This document shows positions 7,211 through 16,095 of a stretch of 24,993 bases of DNA, piece after piece (within the stretch, counting starts at the first letter, position 1; each line of letters begins with the position of its first letter). Below the pieces are notes generated by a model. The model did not search any database, was not told where the DNA came from, and saw only the letters and a list, made by a program, of their open reading frames with translations. The DNA comes from an uncultured bacterium. GTDB lineage: Bacteria; Actinomycetota; Coriobacteriia; Coriobacteriales; Eggerthellaceae. A program made the position numbers and the translations under genes. Location of the stretch: positions 1 to 24,993 of the forward strand of contig CALADF010000045.1 in the NCBI GenBank assembly GCA_937890835.1, in the 5' to 3' direction.

Positions 7211-8266
7211 ATGTCCTTCCTAGACGCGTTTTCAAGCCTCACGGGTCAGATGTCCGCCGATATGGCCATCGACCTTGGCACGGCGAACACGTTGGTCGCC
7301 ATCACGGGCGAGGGCATCGTCATCAACGAGCCTTCGGTCGTCGCCATAGAGAAGAGCACTCATCGCGTGCTCGCCGTCGGCCATGAGGCTAAGAACATGA
7401 TCAACCACACGCCCGATGCGTTCTCGGCGGAACATCCCCTCAAGGACGGCGTCATCGCTGACTACGATGTCACCGAGGCCATGCTCTCCGCGTTCATCAA
7501 CAAAGCCTCGGAGCGCAAATACCCGTGGCAGCCCAAACCCCGTATCGTCATCTGCATTCCTTGCGGTGCCACTTCTGTCGAGAAGCGCGCCGTGTTTGAA
7601 GCCGCTATTCAAGCGGGAGCCCGACAGGCGTACCTCATCGAGGAGCCCATGGCCGCCGCCATGGGCGCCGATCTCCCCGTCACCGAGCCGACCGGCTCCA
7701 TGGTGGTCGACATCGGCGGTGGCACGACCGAGGTTGCGGTCATCTCTCTCGGCGGCATCGTGACGTCGTCGAGCCTTCGCCTTGCGGGAAACCGTCTCGA
7801 CGAGGCTATCGCGATGCATCTGCGTGATCTGCTCGGCATTAAGATCGGCGAGCGAACGGCGGAGGTCATTAAGATCAAGATCGGGTCCATTCTGCCTTTC
7901 GAGGATGGGCGCGAGCGCGACATGATCATTTCGGGGCAGGATGTTTACACTGAGCAGCCCAAGGAGGTGACCATTCAGTCGGAGGACGTGCGCGCAGCGC
8001 TTCAGGCCCCGATCGAGGAGATGGTCATCCATATCAAGGATACGTTCAAGACCACCAATCCCGATCTCGCCTCCGATATCATTCAGAACGGCATTTTGCT
8101 CACCGGCGGCGGCGGCTTGCTTTCCGGTCTCGATCGCTATCTCACTGACAAGCTTGAGATTCCGGTGTGGGTGAGCGAAACCGCTTTGACCAACGTGGTT
8201 TCAGGATGCCTTAAGGTCCTTGAGACCCCGACTGCTCTTCGACAGACGCTCATGCGCTCGAAGTAA
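7211..8266 (+). CDS. mreB: Rod shape-determining protein MreB
   Basis: This 351-residue actin-like ATPase polymerises under the membrane and organises the lateral-wall synthesis complex. The actin-fold nucleotide-binding signatures are present: DLGTANT (phosphate 1), DIGGGTTEVAV (phosphate 2), EEPMAAAMG and LTGGGGLLSGL (adenosine). The length and the first residues (MSFLDAFSSLTGQMSADMAIDLG) fit the family and point to ATG 7211, although the ribosome site there is weak (AGGT at 7199-7202). The frame is open to 7106 but crosses the candidate promoter. It is the first gene of a contiguous shape operon with mreC 18 bases downstream. Confidence 0.96.
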   Translation: MSFLDAFSSLTGQMSADMAIDLGTANTLVAITGEGIVINEPSVVAIEKSTHRVLAVGHEAKNMINHTPDAFSAEHPLKDGVIADYDVTEAMLSAFINKASERKYPWQPKPRIVICIPCGATSVEKRAVFEAAIQAGARQAYLIEEPMAAAMGADLPVTEPTGSMVVDIGGGTTEVAVISLGGIVTSSSLRLAGNRLDEAIAMHLRDLLGIKIGERTAEVIKIKIGSILPFEDGRERDMIISGQDVYTEQPKEVTIQSEDVRAALQAPIEEMVIHIKDTFKTTNPDLASDIIQNGILLTGGGGLLSGLDRYLTDKLEIPVWVSETALTNVVSGCLKVLETPTALRQTLMRSK

Positions 8267-8284
8267 GGGTTCCGAGTATCCCGC

Positions 8285-9157
8285 ATGTCGCTTAATTTCC
8301 AAAACAGAGGATCAGCGCCCCTCAGGCGGGCGCTGCTTGCCCTCTTGCTCGTCGTGTCGGTCGCGCTCATGACCGCATATTCGATCGAAGGGGCATCCGG
8401 CCCCCTCCATGCCGTCCAAAGCGCGGTCGGCGGTTTGTTCGCGCCGCTTAAGACGGCGGGAGCTGCGGCGGGTTCTGCCGTCTCAGACGTGACGCAGGCC
8501 GTCGACGACGCCACCGCCTCCGACTCGACGGTCTCGGCTTTGCGCGAGCGCAATGCTGAGCTCACCGAACTCGTTACGCAGGCCGAGGAGTACCGACTGG
8601 AGGCAGAGAGGCTCGAGGGTCTGCTCAACCTCAAGGACGCCTACGGATTCGACGGGGTCGGCGCTCGCGTCATCGGTCGAAGCACTGACGCATGGAACCA
8701 GACCGTCACGATCGACGTCGGGACCGATGACGGCATTGAAACCGGGTTGACCGTCGTGGCTCCTTCGGGCGTCATCGGTCAGGTGGTCTCCGCGTCATCC
8801 GGCTCGGCGACCGTGCGTCTTTTGACGGATCCGCAGTCGGGTGCGGCGGCTATGGTCCAGTCGAGTAGGGCGGAAGGCGTGGTTCGCGGGTCCCTCAACG
8901 GCCTTTTGTATCTCGAGAACGTGGGGGATGACGTTTCAGTCAGCATCGGCGACGTGGTGTTGACGAGCGGTTTGGGCGGAAGCTACACCAAAGGCCTGCT
9001 TATCGGCACGGTGGTTCGCGTCGATGGGAGCACCACGGACGCGACTCGCAAGATCATCGTCTCTCCGAACGAGACCGCTTCGGTGCTTCAGGAGGTCATC
9101 GTCGTCACAAGCGCCGCATCTGGCGCTGAGTCTGAATCCGAGGAAGGTGAATCGTAG
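8285..9157 (+). CDS. mreC: Rod shape-determining protein MreC
   Basis: This 290-residue single-pass protein links cytoplasmic MreB to the periplasmic parts of the elongasome and activates PBP2. It has an N-terminal membrane helix at about residues 15-33, a coiled coil at about 79-117 (VSALRERNAELTELV and following), then the beta-barrel region with GARVIGRSTDAWNQTVTIDVG and GLTVVAPSGVIGQV, both typical of the family. The C-terminus is acidic (ESESEEGES). Its stop codon overlaps the mreD start by one base, so translation is coupled. No strong ribosome site is visible just before the ATG; an AAGGG lies about 14 bases upstream. Confidence 0.94.
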   Translation: MSLNFQNRGSAPLRRALLALLLVVSVALMTAYSIEGASGPLHAVQSAVGGLFAPLKTAGAAAGSAVSDVTQAVDDATASDSTVSALRERNAELTELVTQAEEYRLEAERLEGLLNLKDAYGFDGVGARVIGRSTDAWNQTVTIDVGTDDGIETGLTVVAPSGVIGQVVSASSGSATVRLLTDPQSGAAAMVQSSRAEGVVRGSLNGLLYLENVGDDVSVSIGDVVLTSGLGGSYTKGLLIGTVVRVDGSTTDATRKIIVSPNETASVLQEVIVVTSAASGAESESEEGES

Positions 9158-9678
9158 TGGAGGGGAGCGGACGCGTTGCAACCGTTATCGGAGCGGTTGT
9201 CGCCGTGGTGCTTCAGGTGGTCGTCGCCCCGAACGTCAGCCTCGGCTTCGCGGTGCCCGATTTTCTGCTCGCTTACGCCGTGGTGGTCGCCGTCGCTCGC
9301 GCCGAGCACGCAGGTCCGGCGTTGCCCTTTGTGCTCGGTTTGATCTTCGATCTTCTCGGCGGGGGTCCTGTGGGTGCCATGGCCTTCGTCTTCGTGCTCG
9401 TCACGTTTTTGGCTTCGAAGGCGTACTCCTTGCTTGATAACGGCACGATGTTCATGCCGATAGCGCTGGTCGTCGCTTCGCTTTTCATGGGGGAGGTCCT
9501 CTACGGAGCGCTCCTTTTGCTCGGCGGGTCTGCGTCGGGCGTGCTTGATGCGTTCGTGTATCGGAGCCTTCCTTGCGCGCTGTACGACTGTGTGCTCGGT
9601 CTCGTCATGTATCCGCTGTGCGTGCGCTTCATGGCGCAAGGGGGGAACGCCCAACCCGGAATGCCGTTGGTCCGCTAG
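9157..9678 (+). CDS. mreD: Rod shape-determining protein MreD
   Basis: This 173-residue, strongly hydrophobic protein has about five predicted membrane segments and the MreD hallmark FVLGLIFDLLGGGPVGAMAF, in which a conserved Asp sits in a membrane helix. It is a core member of the MreBCD-RodA-PBP2 complex. It starts at GTG 9157, overlapping the last base of the mreC stop, with GAGGAAGGTGA just upstream as ribosome site. Position between mreC and PBP2 is the standard arrangement. Confidence 0.92.
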   Translation: MEGSGRVATVIGAVVAVVLQVVVAPNVSLGFAVPDFLLAYAVVVAVARAEHAGPALPFVLGLIFDLLGGGPVGAMAFVFVLVTFLASKAYSLLDNGTMFMPIALVVASLFMGEVLYGALLLLGGSASGVLDAFVYRSLPCALYDCVLGLVMYPLCVRFMAQGGNAQPGMPLVR

Positions 9679-9696
9679 CGAAGGAGGTGCGCCTCG

Positions 9697-11862
9697 ATGC
9701 TTATCGCCATCACCGCAGCTATCATAGCTGCCATCGTCGTCATCGTCCTCATCGCGGTCGTCGCCGTCATGCGGGCTCGGGCGGCTTCCCCGAAAAAGGG
9801 CCAGAGCAAGGAGTTCAAGCAACTCGATACCGTCGGCGTGGGATCATCGCCTTTCGAGAAGCGGACGGGCGCGAAAAGCGCGCTGGCGGGAGATGTCCAC
9901 GTTGCTTCCGACTCTTCGGCTACGAAGAAGCCGGGAGACGGACTCTCGAAGCGATTCGTGGCCATCGGGGGCCTTGCCGGCGCCATTTTCGGCGTTCTCT
10001 CGGTCAAACTGTGGTCGATGCAGGTGATGTCGGGCGGCGAGTACAAAGACGAGGCGAACCAGAACCTCTACACCACGGTTTCGACGCCCGCGCCGCGCGG
10101 CTGCATCTATGATTCGAAGGGGACGGCTCTGGTGAGCAACCGAACGAGTCAGACGGTTTTGGCCGATCCGGATGTTGTGGACGACAACGACGTGGTGCGC
10201 AGGCTTTCGGCCGTGCTGGGACTTCCCGTCAACATCGTTCGCCAGCGCATCAACGACGCGTCGGCGGGCGCTCAAAGTCAGCGCGTGGTCGCCTCTGACG
10301 TCCGGTTGCGCGACGTGGCCTTCATCTCCGAGCACGCCGATGCGTTTCAGGGCGTAACCGTTCAGGAGCGCACCGTGCGCGACTACCCCTATGGCGCCCT
10401 TTGCGCTCATGCGCTCGGCTACACCGGCTCTCCTTCGGAGGAAAACCTGAAGACCGCGGTCGACGGTCGTGAGATCGAGGCGACCGATACGGTTGGCTTG
10501 AGCGGTGTCGAGCAGTATTACGACAACCTGCTCTCAGGTGATCATGGCCAGCGCAAGGTCATGGTCGATGCGGGCGGTAACGTCGTCAGCGTCGCGAGTG
10601 AGACGCAGCCGGTGAAGGGCTCCGACATCTACCTATCCATCAATGCTTCGGCTCAATACACCGCCGACTCCCTGCTGGCCTCGACCATCGCCCCCGAGGG
10701 TGATATCGGCACGGGCAACGGCGTGGCGGGCGCGGTCGTCGCCATGGACGTGCGGGACGGGTCGGTGTTGGTCATGGCGAGCTACCCCACCTTCGATCCC
10801 GCGAACTTCACGGGTGGGATCCCCCAGGACATCTGGGATCTTTACAACACCGACGAGTCGCATGCTCCGCTTACCAACCGCGTGGTGAACGGGCAGTACG
10901 CCGCCGCGTCAACCTACAAGGCGTTTACGTCGATGGCGGGTTTGCACTACGGGTTCGCGACTTCCGCGAGCACGTGGAACTGCACGGGCGCGTGGGACGG
11001 CTTCGGATCGGGAGACGTTCAGAAGTGCTGGAAGCTCGACGGTCACGGCACGCTCGATTTGCATGGGGGCATCGTCAACTCGTGCGACGTCGTGTTCTAC
11101 GAGATCGCGAAGGCGTTTTACGATCATGGCCCCAACGGGACGGGCGAGCTTTCGGAGACGGCGCTTCAGGAGTACCTCGCGAAATACCATTTTGGCGAAG
11201 CGACGGGCGTTGATGTTGCGAACGAGTCTGCGGGACGTATTCCCACGCCCGCATGGAAGGCTGAGCATTGGCGCAACGTTCCTTCGGAGGCGCAGTGGCG
11301 CGGTGGCGATTATTCCAACATGATCATCGGGCAGGGCGACGTTCTCGTGACGCCTTTGCAGCTCGCCGTCGCGTACGGCGGCATCGCCACGGGCAAGATC
11401 GTCAAGCCTCATCTGCTGAAAGAGGTGCGCAACGCCCAGAACAGCGTAGTTGCTTCGGCGACGTCCGAGGTGGTCGCCGAGCCCGAGGTCGACGAAAGCC
11501 ACCTCGCCTACGTGCGCGAGGCGCTGCGCTCGACCATCACCGACAACGCGGGTTCCGCGCGTGTTTTCTCCGAGCAGGGTATCGAGGCTGCGGGTAAGTC
11601 AGGCACGGCTGAGCATACCGATCGTCCCGATGACGCGTGGTTCGCGGCGTATGTTCCCTACGACGATCCGCGCTACGTCGCCACTTGCATCATCGAGCAG
11701 GGCGGAGGCGGATCGGATACCGCCGGCCCCATCGTGGCCGCGGTCCTCGGCGCTCTCATGCGCTCCGAAGCAGGTGAGGAGGTCGAGCTCGCGCGTGTGG
11801 CGGGATCGACCGGCAAGGCGGTCGAGGTTGAGTTCACGGGTTCGACGGGGCGCACGGATTAG
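9697..11862 (+). CDS. mrdA: Penicillin-binding protein 2 (class B transpeptidase)
   Basis: This 721-residue peptidoglycan transpeptidase cross-links new glycan in the lateral wall as partner of RodA. The catalytic motifs are S405-T-Y-K408 (acylated Ser), S462-C-D and K634-S-G-T. The N-terminal dimerisation region includes SNRTSQTVLADP and VKGSDIYLSINASAQ. The start ATG 9697 has a near-perfect AAGGAGGTG at 9681-9689. The N-terminus is unusual: residues 1-24 are a hydrophobic helix followed by MRARAASPKKGQ, then about 60 polar residues, then the family's usual membrane anchor at about 88-106 (FVAIGGLAGAIFGVLSVKLW). The positive-inside rule would put residues 25-86 in the cytoplasm. ATG 9769 (M25) would remove the first helix but has no ribosome site. 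Confidence 0.94.
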   Translation: MLIAITAAIIAAIVVIVLIAVVAVMRARAASPKKGQSKEFKQLDTVGVGSSPFEKRTGAKSALAGDVHVASDSSATKKPGDGLSKRFVAIGGLAGAIFGVLSVKLWSMQVMSGGEYKDEANQNLYTTVSTPAPRGCIYDSKGTALVSNRTSQTVLADPDVVDDNDVVRRLSAVLGLPVNIVRQRINDASAGAQSQRVVASDVRLRDVAFISEHADAFQGVTVQERTVRDYPYGALCAHALGYTGSPSEENLKTAVDGREIEATDTVGLSGVEQYYDNLLSGDHGQRKVMVDAGGNVVSVASETQPVKGSDIYLSINASAQYTADSLLASTIAPEGDIGTGNGVAGAVVAMDVRDGSVLVMASYPTFDPANFTGGIPQDIWDLYNTDESHAPLTNRVVNGQYAAASTYKAFTSMAGLHYGFATSASTWNCTGAWDGFGSGDVQKCWKLDGHGTLDLHGGIVNSCDVVFYEIAKAFYDHGPNGTGELSETALQEYLAKYHFGEATGVDVANESAGRIPTPAWKAEHWRNVPSEAQWRGGDYSNMIIGQGDVLVTPLQLAVAYGGIATGKIVKPHLLKEVRNAQNSVVASATSEVVAEPEVDESHLAYVREALRSTITDNAGSARVFSEQGIEAAGKSGTAEHTDRPDDAWFAAYVPYDDPRYVATCIIEQGGGGSDTAGPIVAAVLGALMRSEAGEEVELARVAGSTGKAVEVEFTGSTGRTD

Positions 11863-11873
11863 GAGGTGGGCGC

Positions 11874-13106
11874 ATGTCTCAGCTACCGCAAATAGACTCA
11901 CTGCGCACGCCGCGCGTCCCACGCGCCGCGTCTCGTGCGGCGACGCGCGCGAGCAGCGTGGTCAACCTGCCATTCCTGGCAGTCGTCATGGTTTTGGTCG
12001 TTTTCGGATTGGTCATCTGCTGGTCGGCGGTCGTCAACGACGAGGATTACAGCTTTAGGAACCAGTTGGTGGGCGTGGCCCTCGGCATTGTGCTCATGAC
12101 GGTCGTGTGGCGCTTCGACTATCGTAAGCTCGCGAACATGACCACCGTGTTCCTCGTCGTCAACGTCGCCCTCATCCTCTCGCCGCATCTTCCGGTCATC
12201 GGTGTGACCACCATGGGCGCGACCTCTTGGATCAACATCGGCATGCAGGTGCAGCCGGGCGAGTTCGCCAAGGTCACGGTCGTGCTGTACGCGGCGAGTC
12301 TGGTGGCTCGTTACGGGGGCACGCTCGACGATCCGCGGGAGTACGTCAAGGTGCTCTTCATGCTGCTGATCCCGTTTGTCTGCATCATGACTCAGCCCGA
12401 CCTCGGAACGGGTCTTGTGTACCTGTTCATATCCGCCACGACGCTGGTGATGGGAGGGGCTAAGGCGAAGTACCTCCTCATCACGCTCGGAGTCGGCATT
12501 TTGGGGATCATCGGCGTGTTCGTCGTCGACGAGTTCCTCAAATACCAAACGGAGTCGGGCGCGTGGGAGTATCGCCTGCTCAAGCAGTACCAGCGCAACC
12601 GCTTGCTCGTTTTCATGGATCAGAGTGGCTCGAGTCTGACCGATGAGGGTTACAACCTATGGCAGGCTAAGATCGCCATCGGCTCCGGCGGGCTTTTCGG
12701 CAAGGGTCTGCTCAACGCGACGCAGTCCTCGCACGGCTTCCTGCCCGAGGCCCCGACGGACTTCATCTTCTGCGTGCTCGCCGAGCAGCTCGGTTTTCTG
12801 GGTGTAATGGCTCTGATCGCGCTTTACGCGGCTCTGGTGGCCATCAGCTTGCATATTGCCCGCAACTGCGGCAATCTGTTCGGTATGCTCATCGTGTGCG
12901 CGATCGTGGGCATGTGGATGTTCCAGATTCTCGAGAACATCGGCATGTGCTGCGGGCTCATGCCCATCACGGGTATCCCGCTCCCGTTCGTCAGCTACGG
13001 CTCGTCGTTCATGGTGGTCAACTTCGTCATGCTCGGCCTCATCGGATCGGTTTGGTCTCATGAAAACGTTTTAGGAAAGAGAGGCGGCTATGCAGCTACC
13101 CGTTGA
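11874..13106 (+). CDS. rodA: Peptidoglycan glycosyltransferase RodA (SEDS family)
   Basis: This 410-residue polytopic protein polymerises lipid II into glycan strands with PBP2. It has about ten membrane helices and the SEDS motifs: TTMGATSWINIGMQVQPGEF, MTQPDLGTG, LFGKGLLNATQSSHGFLPEA with the TDFIF that follows, and GIPLPFVSYGSS. The first 30 residues are an Arg/Ala-rich cytoplasmic tail. The start ATG 11874 lies behind TAGGAGGTGG, which includes the PBP2 stop codon. Context argues for RodA rather than FtsW, as it directly follows mreBCD and PBP2. The 3' end overlaps the next gene by 17 bases. Confidence 0.95.
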   Translation: MSQLPQIDSLRTPRVPRAASRAATRASSVVNLPFLAVVMVLVVFGLVICWSAVVNDEDYSFRNQLVGVALGIVLMTVVWRFDYRKLANMTTVFLVVNVALILSPHLPVIGVTTMGATSWINIGMQVQPGEFAKVTVVLYAASLVARYGGTLDDPREYVKVLFMLLIPFVCIMTQPDLGTGLVYLFISATTLVMGGAKAKYLLITLGVGILGIIGVFVVDEFLKYQTESGAWEYRLLKQYQRNRLLVFMDQSGSSLTDEGYNLWQAKIAIGSGGLFGKGLLNATQSSHGFLPEAPTDFIFCVLAEQLGFLGVMALIALYAALVAISLHIARNCGNLFGMLIVCAIVGMWMFQILENIGMCCGLMPITGIPLPFVSYGSSFMVVNFVMLGLIGSVWSHENVLGKRGGYAATR

Positions 13107-14175
13107 TATCCCCGCGATCCTCAAGGAAGCGACCGACATCGACGCCGCGTTGAACACACCGCTTGCCGTCTCGGTCCTCATCGACGAGACCGCTCCCGGC
13201 GACGTCGTCGGACATGTGCGCGCGGCGTTCGCCAGCGCGGGCGTTCGGACGCGAGTCACGGTCGGTTATCTCCAGGAGGAGCCCTATGTTCCCTACGAGG
13301 GGGATGACATGGCGGTGGTCGTGGCGGGCGTCTCCGAGATCGTCGGCGCGCAGGCGGCTCATCTGCGCGCGGCGGGAATCCCCGTCATGGTGGCGACGAG
13401 CATGCCGCGCGCTGTCGAGGAGATCGCCGAAGCTTCGGGTTTCGCGATCCCCGACGGCGACGTCGTGGCCCCGCGCGCGAGAGCTGCAGGGTCGGGCGCC
13501 GTCTCGCGCATCGTCGCGGTTGCTTCGGGGCAGGGCGGCTCAACGTCTGCCGACGAGCCCGTCGTCGAACCTGTTCCGGTCGAAGGCGATACCGCCGTGT
13601 CCCTCGATGTTCGGATGGGCGAGTGGATCATCGCGGCGTGCCGTCATAAGAAGCTCGCCTTCGCGTTGGCGTTCCCGTTCGTCCGCAGACCTTTGTCCAT
13701 CGACGCTGTCAACGCGACTGCGCTGCAGAACGGCGCCGTGGGCCTTCTTCCCATCATTCCCGGTGCGGACATGCCCATCATGACGCTGAACCAGGCGAAG
13801 ATGCTGCTTCAGATTGCGGCCGCTTACGGTCAGCCCATGTCGACCGAGCGCGTGAAAGAGCTTGCGTGCGTGGTCGGCGGGGCGTTCGCCTTGCGCAACG
13901 TCGCTCGTTCGGTCGCCGGCGTGGTGCCCGTGCTCGGATGGGCCGTGAGGGCGGGCGTGGGCTATGCGGGAACCGAGGCCATGGGTCGCGCTGCGATCGA
14001 GTATTTCGAAGCCGGTGGCGATATCGTCGGCTTCGCGACCGTTGTACAGAAGGCGCGCGACGGGGCGGCTCAGGCAGCCGCGACCGCCGTCGAAACTCCG
14101 ACGGGCAGAAAAGTGCTCGCCGGAGCGAAAAGCGCCGCCGGCGAGGTTGTTCGCCGTGTGCGCTCAAGGAGCTGA
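13090..14175 (+). CDS. DUF697-family protein coupled to rodA
   Basis: This 361-residue protein of unknown function starts inside rodA at ATG 13090 behind AGAGAGG. Residues about 25-110 look like a small alpha/beta domain with a hydrophobic strand (DMAVVVAG) and no P-loop. A low-complexity Ala/Val/Glu linker follows (about 125-175). The C-terminal half (about 178-315) resembles DUF697: LLPIIPGADMP, LNQAKMLLQIAAAYGQPMS, then NVARSVAGVVPVLGWAVRAG and GYAGTEAMGRAAIEYFEAGG, with Gly/Ala-rich helices that could insert in or lie on the membrane. DUF697 is often joined to a GTPase domain; here I see none. A role with the wall elongation complex is inferred from position alone. Confidence 0.72.
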   Translation: MQLPVDIPAILKEATDIDAALNTPLAVSVLIDETAPGDVVGHVRAAFASAGVRTRVTVGYLQEEPYVPYEGDDMAVVVAGVSEIVGAQAAHLRAAGIPVMVATSMPRAVEEIAEASGFAIPDGDVVAPRARAAGSGAVSRIVAVASGQGGSTSADEPVVEPVPVEGDTAVSLDVRMGEWIIAACRHKKLAFALAFPFVRRPLSIDAVNATALQNGAVGLLPIIPGADMPIMTLNQAKMLLQIAAAYGQPMSTERVKELACVVGGAFALRNVARSVAGVVPVLGWAVRAGVGYAGTEAMGRAAIEYFEAGGDIVGFATVVQKARDGAAQAAATAVETPTGRKVLAGAKSAAGEVVRRVRSRS

Positions 14176-14178
14176 TTC

Positions 14179-16095
14179 ATGCTGAAAACCAATTTGTGGA
14201 CGCGTCTCGAGCCCCTGCTCGCGCGCGTTGAGCGTCCTGCGCGCTACTTGAACCGAGAGTGGGGATGCGTTTACAAGAAGGACGCCGACCTCTCGTTTTG
14301 CATGGTTTACCCCGATACCTACGAGCTGGGTCAGGCGAACCAGGCAGTTCGCATTCTCGTGAACGCCGTGAACACAGCGGATCGTCTCATGGCGGAGCGC
14401 GCGTTTCTTCCCGCGGTCGACCTCATCGATCTCATGCGCGAGGAGGGGCTGCCGCTGTTTTCCATCGAAAGCTGCGCGCCGCTCTCGGAGTTCGACGTCA
14501 TCGGCATCACGCTGCCTCATGAGCTCGCGGCGACCAACGTGCTCGAGGTGATCGACCTCGCGGGGCTGCCGCTTCGTGCGGTCGAGCGCTCCGAGGGCGA
14601 CCCGATCGTGCTTGGCGGTGGTCCTTGCGCGTACAACCCTGAGCCTTACGCACCGTTCTTCGACGCCATCTTGGTGGGCGAGGGAGAGGAGGCGGTGCCC
14701 GAGGTCCTCGAGGTCATTCGCGCGCTGAGGGAGCGCGGCGAGTCGCGCGCGAGCATTCTGCGCGCTTTGGCCGACGTTCCCGGCACCTACGTTCCGAGTC
14801 TGTATCGCTGGTGCGATGAGGAGGAGGCGCAAGAGCGCGGCAGCTGGATCGACCCTGTCGCCGAGGGCGTTCCGACCCATATCGAGAAGCGCATCTTCAC
14901 CGGTTTCTCCCAAAGCGATGCATGGGAGCCGACGATCGTTCCCTACACCGAGGTCGTGCACGATCGCCTCAACGTCGAGGTTCTGCGCGGATGCGCGCGC
15001 GGCTGCCGTTTCTGCCAGGCGGGCATGATGTATCGCCCCGTGCGCGAGCGCAGCGCCGATAACATCGTGAGCGCGGTTGTTCGCGGACTTGACGAGACGG
15101 GTTACGACGAGGTCAGTCTCACGTCCCTCTCCTCAACCGATCATTCGCAGATCGCCGAGATCCTCACGCGGGTCAACGGGGCATGCGACGGGCGCGGTAT
15201 CCGCGTGTCGGTGCCTTCCCAGCGTCTCGATTCGTTCGGCGTGGAGATGGCGGGCCTTGTCGCGGGGCAGAAGAAGGGCGGCCTCACGTTCGCGCCCGAG
15301 GCGGGGACGCAGCGTCTGCGCGACGTCATCAATAAAAACGTGACAGAGGATGATTTGTTCTCTGCGATCGACGCGGCGTTTCAGGCGGGATGGCGTCGCT
15401 GCAAGCTCTACTTCATGATAGGGCTGCCGACCGAGACCGATGACGACATCAAGGGCATCGCAAGCCTCGCCCAGCGCGCCTACGATCGCGCCAAGGCCAA
15501 CGTGCCTGCCGATCAGCGCGGCAGCGTGCGCATGTCGGTCTCGTGTGCGGTGTTTGTCCCGAAGGCGCAGACGCCGTTTCAGTGGGATGGTCAGATATCA
15601 CCCGAGGAGACGCTGCGGCGCGTCGGGCTTTTGAAGCGCTCTGTGAAGTACAAGGCGGTCGACGTCCGTTACCACGATCCCAAGACCAGCTTCGTCGAGG
15701 CGGTGATGAGCCGAGGCGGGCGCGAGGTGGCCGATCTGGTCGAACGCGCATGGCGCGCGGGCGCGCGCTTCGATGCGTGGACGGAGCTTTTCCGCGAGGA
15801 AGCGTGGCTTCAGGCTGTCGACGAGGTCGGCATCGACCCCGACGCCATCGCCCAGGCGAGCTTCGACACGGCCTATGTGATGCCGTGGGCGCATATCAGC
15901 GCCGGCGTCTCCGAGCGCTTCCTCGCTCTGGAGAGAAGGCGCGCTCAAGAAGGGCGGACCACGCCCGATTGCACGTTCGAGCGCTGCACGGGCTGCGGCG
16001 CGTGCCAGATGGTCGGCGTCGACAACGAGTTGGCGAAACCCCGCGTTGCGAGCGGATCCAACGCGGCGGGCGAAGGAGGTGCGAACCGTGGCTGA
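14179..16095 (+). CDS. TIGR03960-type radical SAM protein
   Basis: This 638-residue protein belongs to an uncharacterised radical SAM family. The N-terminal 200 residues resemble a cobalamin-binding-like fold (FCMVYPDTYELGQ, FDVIGITLPHELAATNVLE, LGGGPCAYNPEPYAPFFD). The radical SAM cluster motif is C272-x3-C276-x2-C279 within RGCARGCRFCQAG. Later landmarks are SLSSTDHSQI, GLTFAPEAGTQRLRDVINK and LYFMIGLPTETDDDI. A C-terminal cysteine group (C598, C603, C606, C609) could bind a second Fe-S cluster or zinc. Its AAGGAG ribosome site lies in the end of the DUF697 gene. The adjacent DUF2344 gene overlaps it, the usual pairing for this family; the substrate is unknown, with a tRNA or RNA modification role often suspected. 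Confidence 0.85.
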   Translation: MLKTNLWTRLEPLLARVERPARYLNREWGCVYKKDADLSFCMVYPDTYELGQANQAVRILVNAVNTADRLMAERAFLPAVDLIDLMREEGLPLFSIESCAPLSEFDVIGITLPHELAATNVLEVIDLAGLPLRAVERSEGDPIVLGGGPCAYNPEPYAPFFDAILVGEGEEAVPEVLEVIRALRERGESRASILRALADVPGTYVPSLYRWCDEEEAQERGSWIDPVAEGVPTHIEKRIFTGFSQSDAWEPTIVPYTEVVHDRLNVEVLRGCARGCRFCQAGMMYRPVRERSADNIVSAVVRGLDETGYDEVSLTSLSSTDHSQIAEILTRVNGACDGRGIRVSVPSQRLDSFGVEMAGLVAGQKKGGLTFAPEAGTQRLRDVINKNVTEDDLFSAIDAAFQAGWRRCKLYFMIGLPTETDDDIKGIASLAQRAYDRAKANVPADQRGSVRMSVSCAVFVPKAQTPFQWDGQISPEETLRRVGLLKRSVKYKAVDVRYHDPKTSFVEAVMSRGGREVADLVERAWRAGARFDAWTELFREEAWLQAVDEVGIDPDAIAQASFDTAYVMPWAHISAGVSERFLALERRRAQEGRTTPDCTFERCTGCGACQMVGVDNELAKPRVASGSNAAGEGGANRG

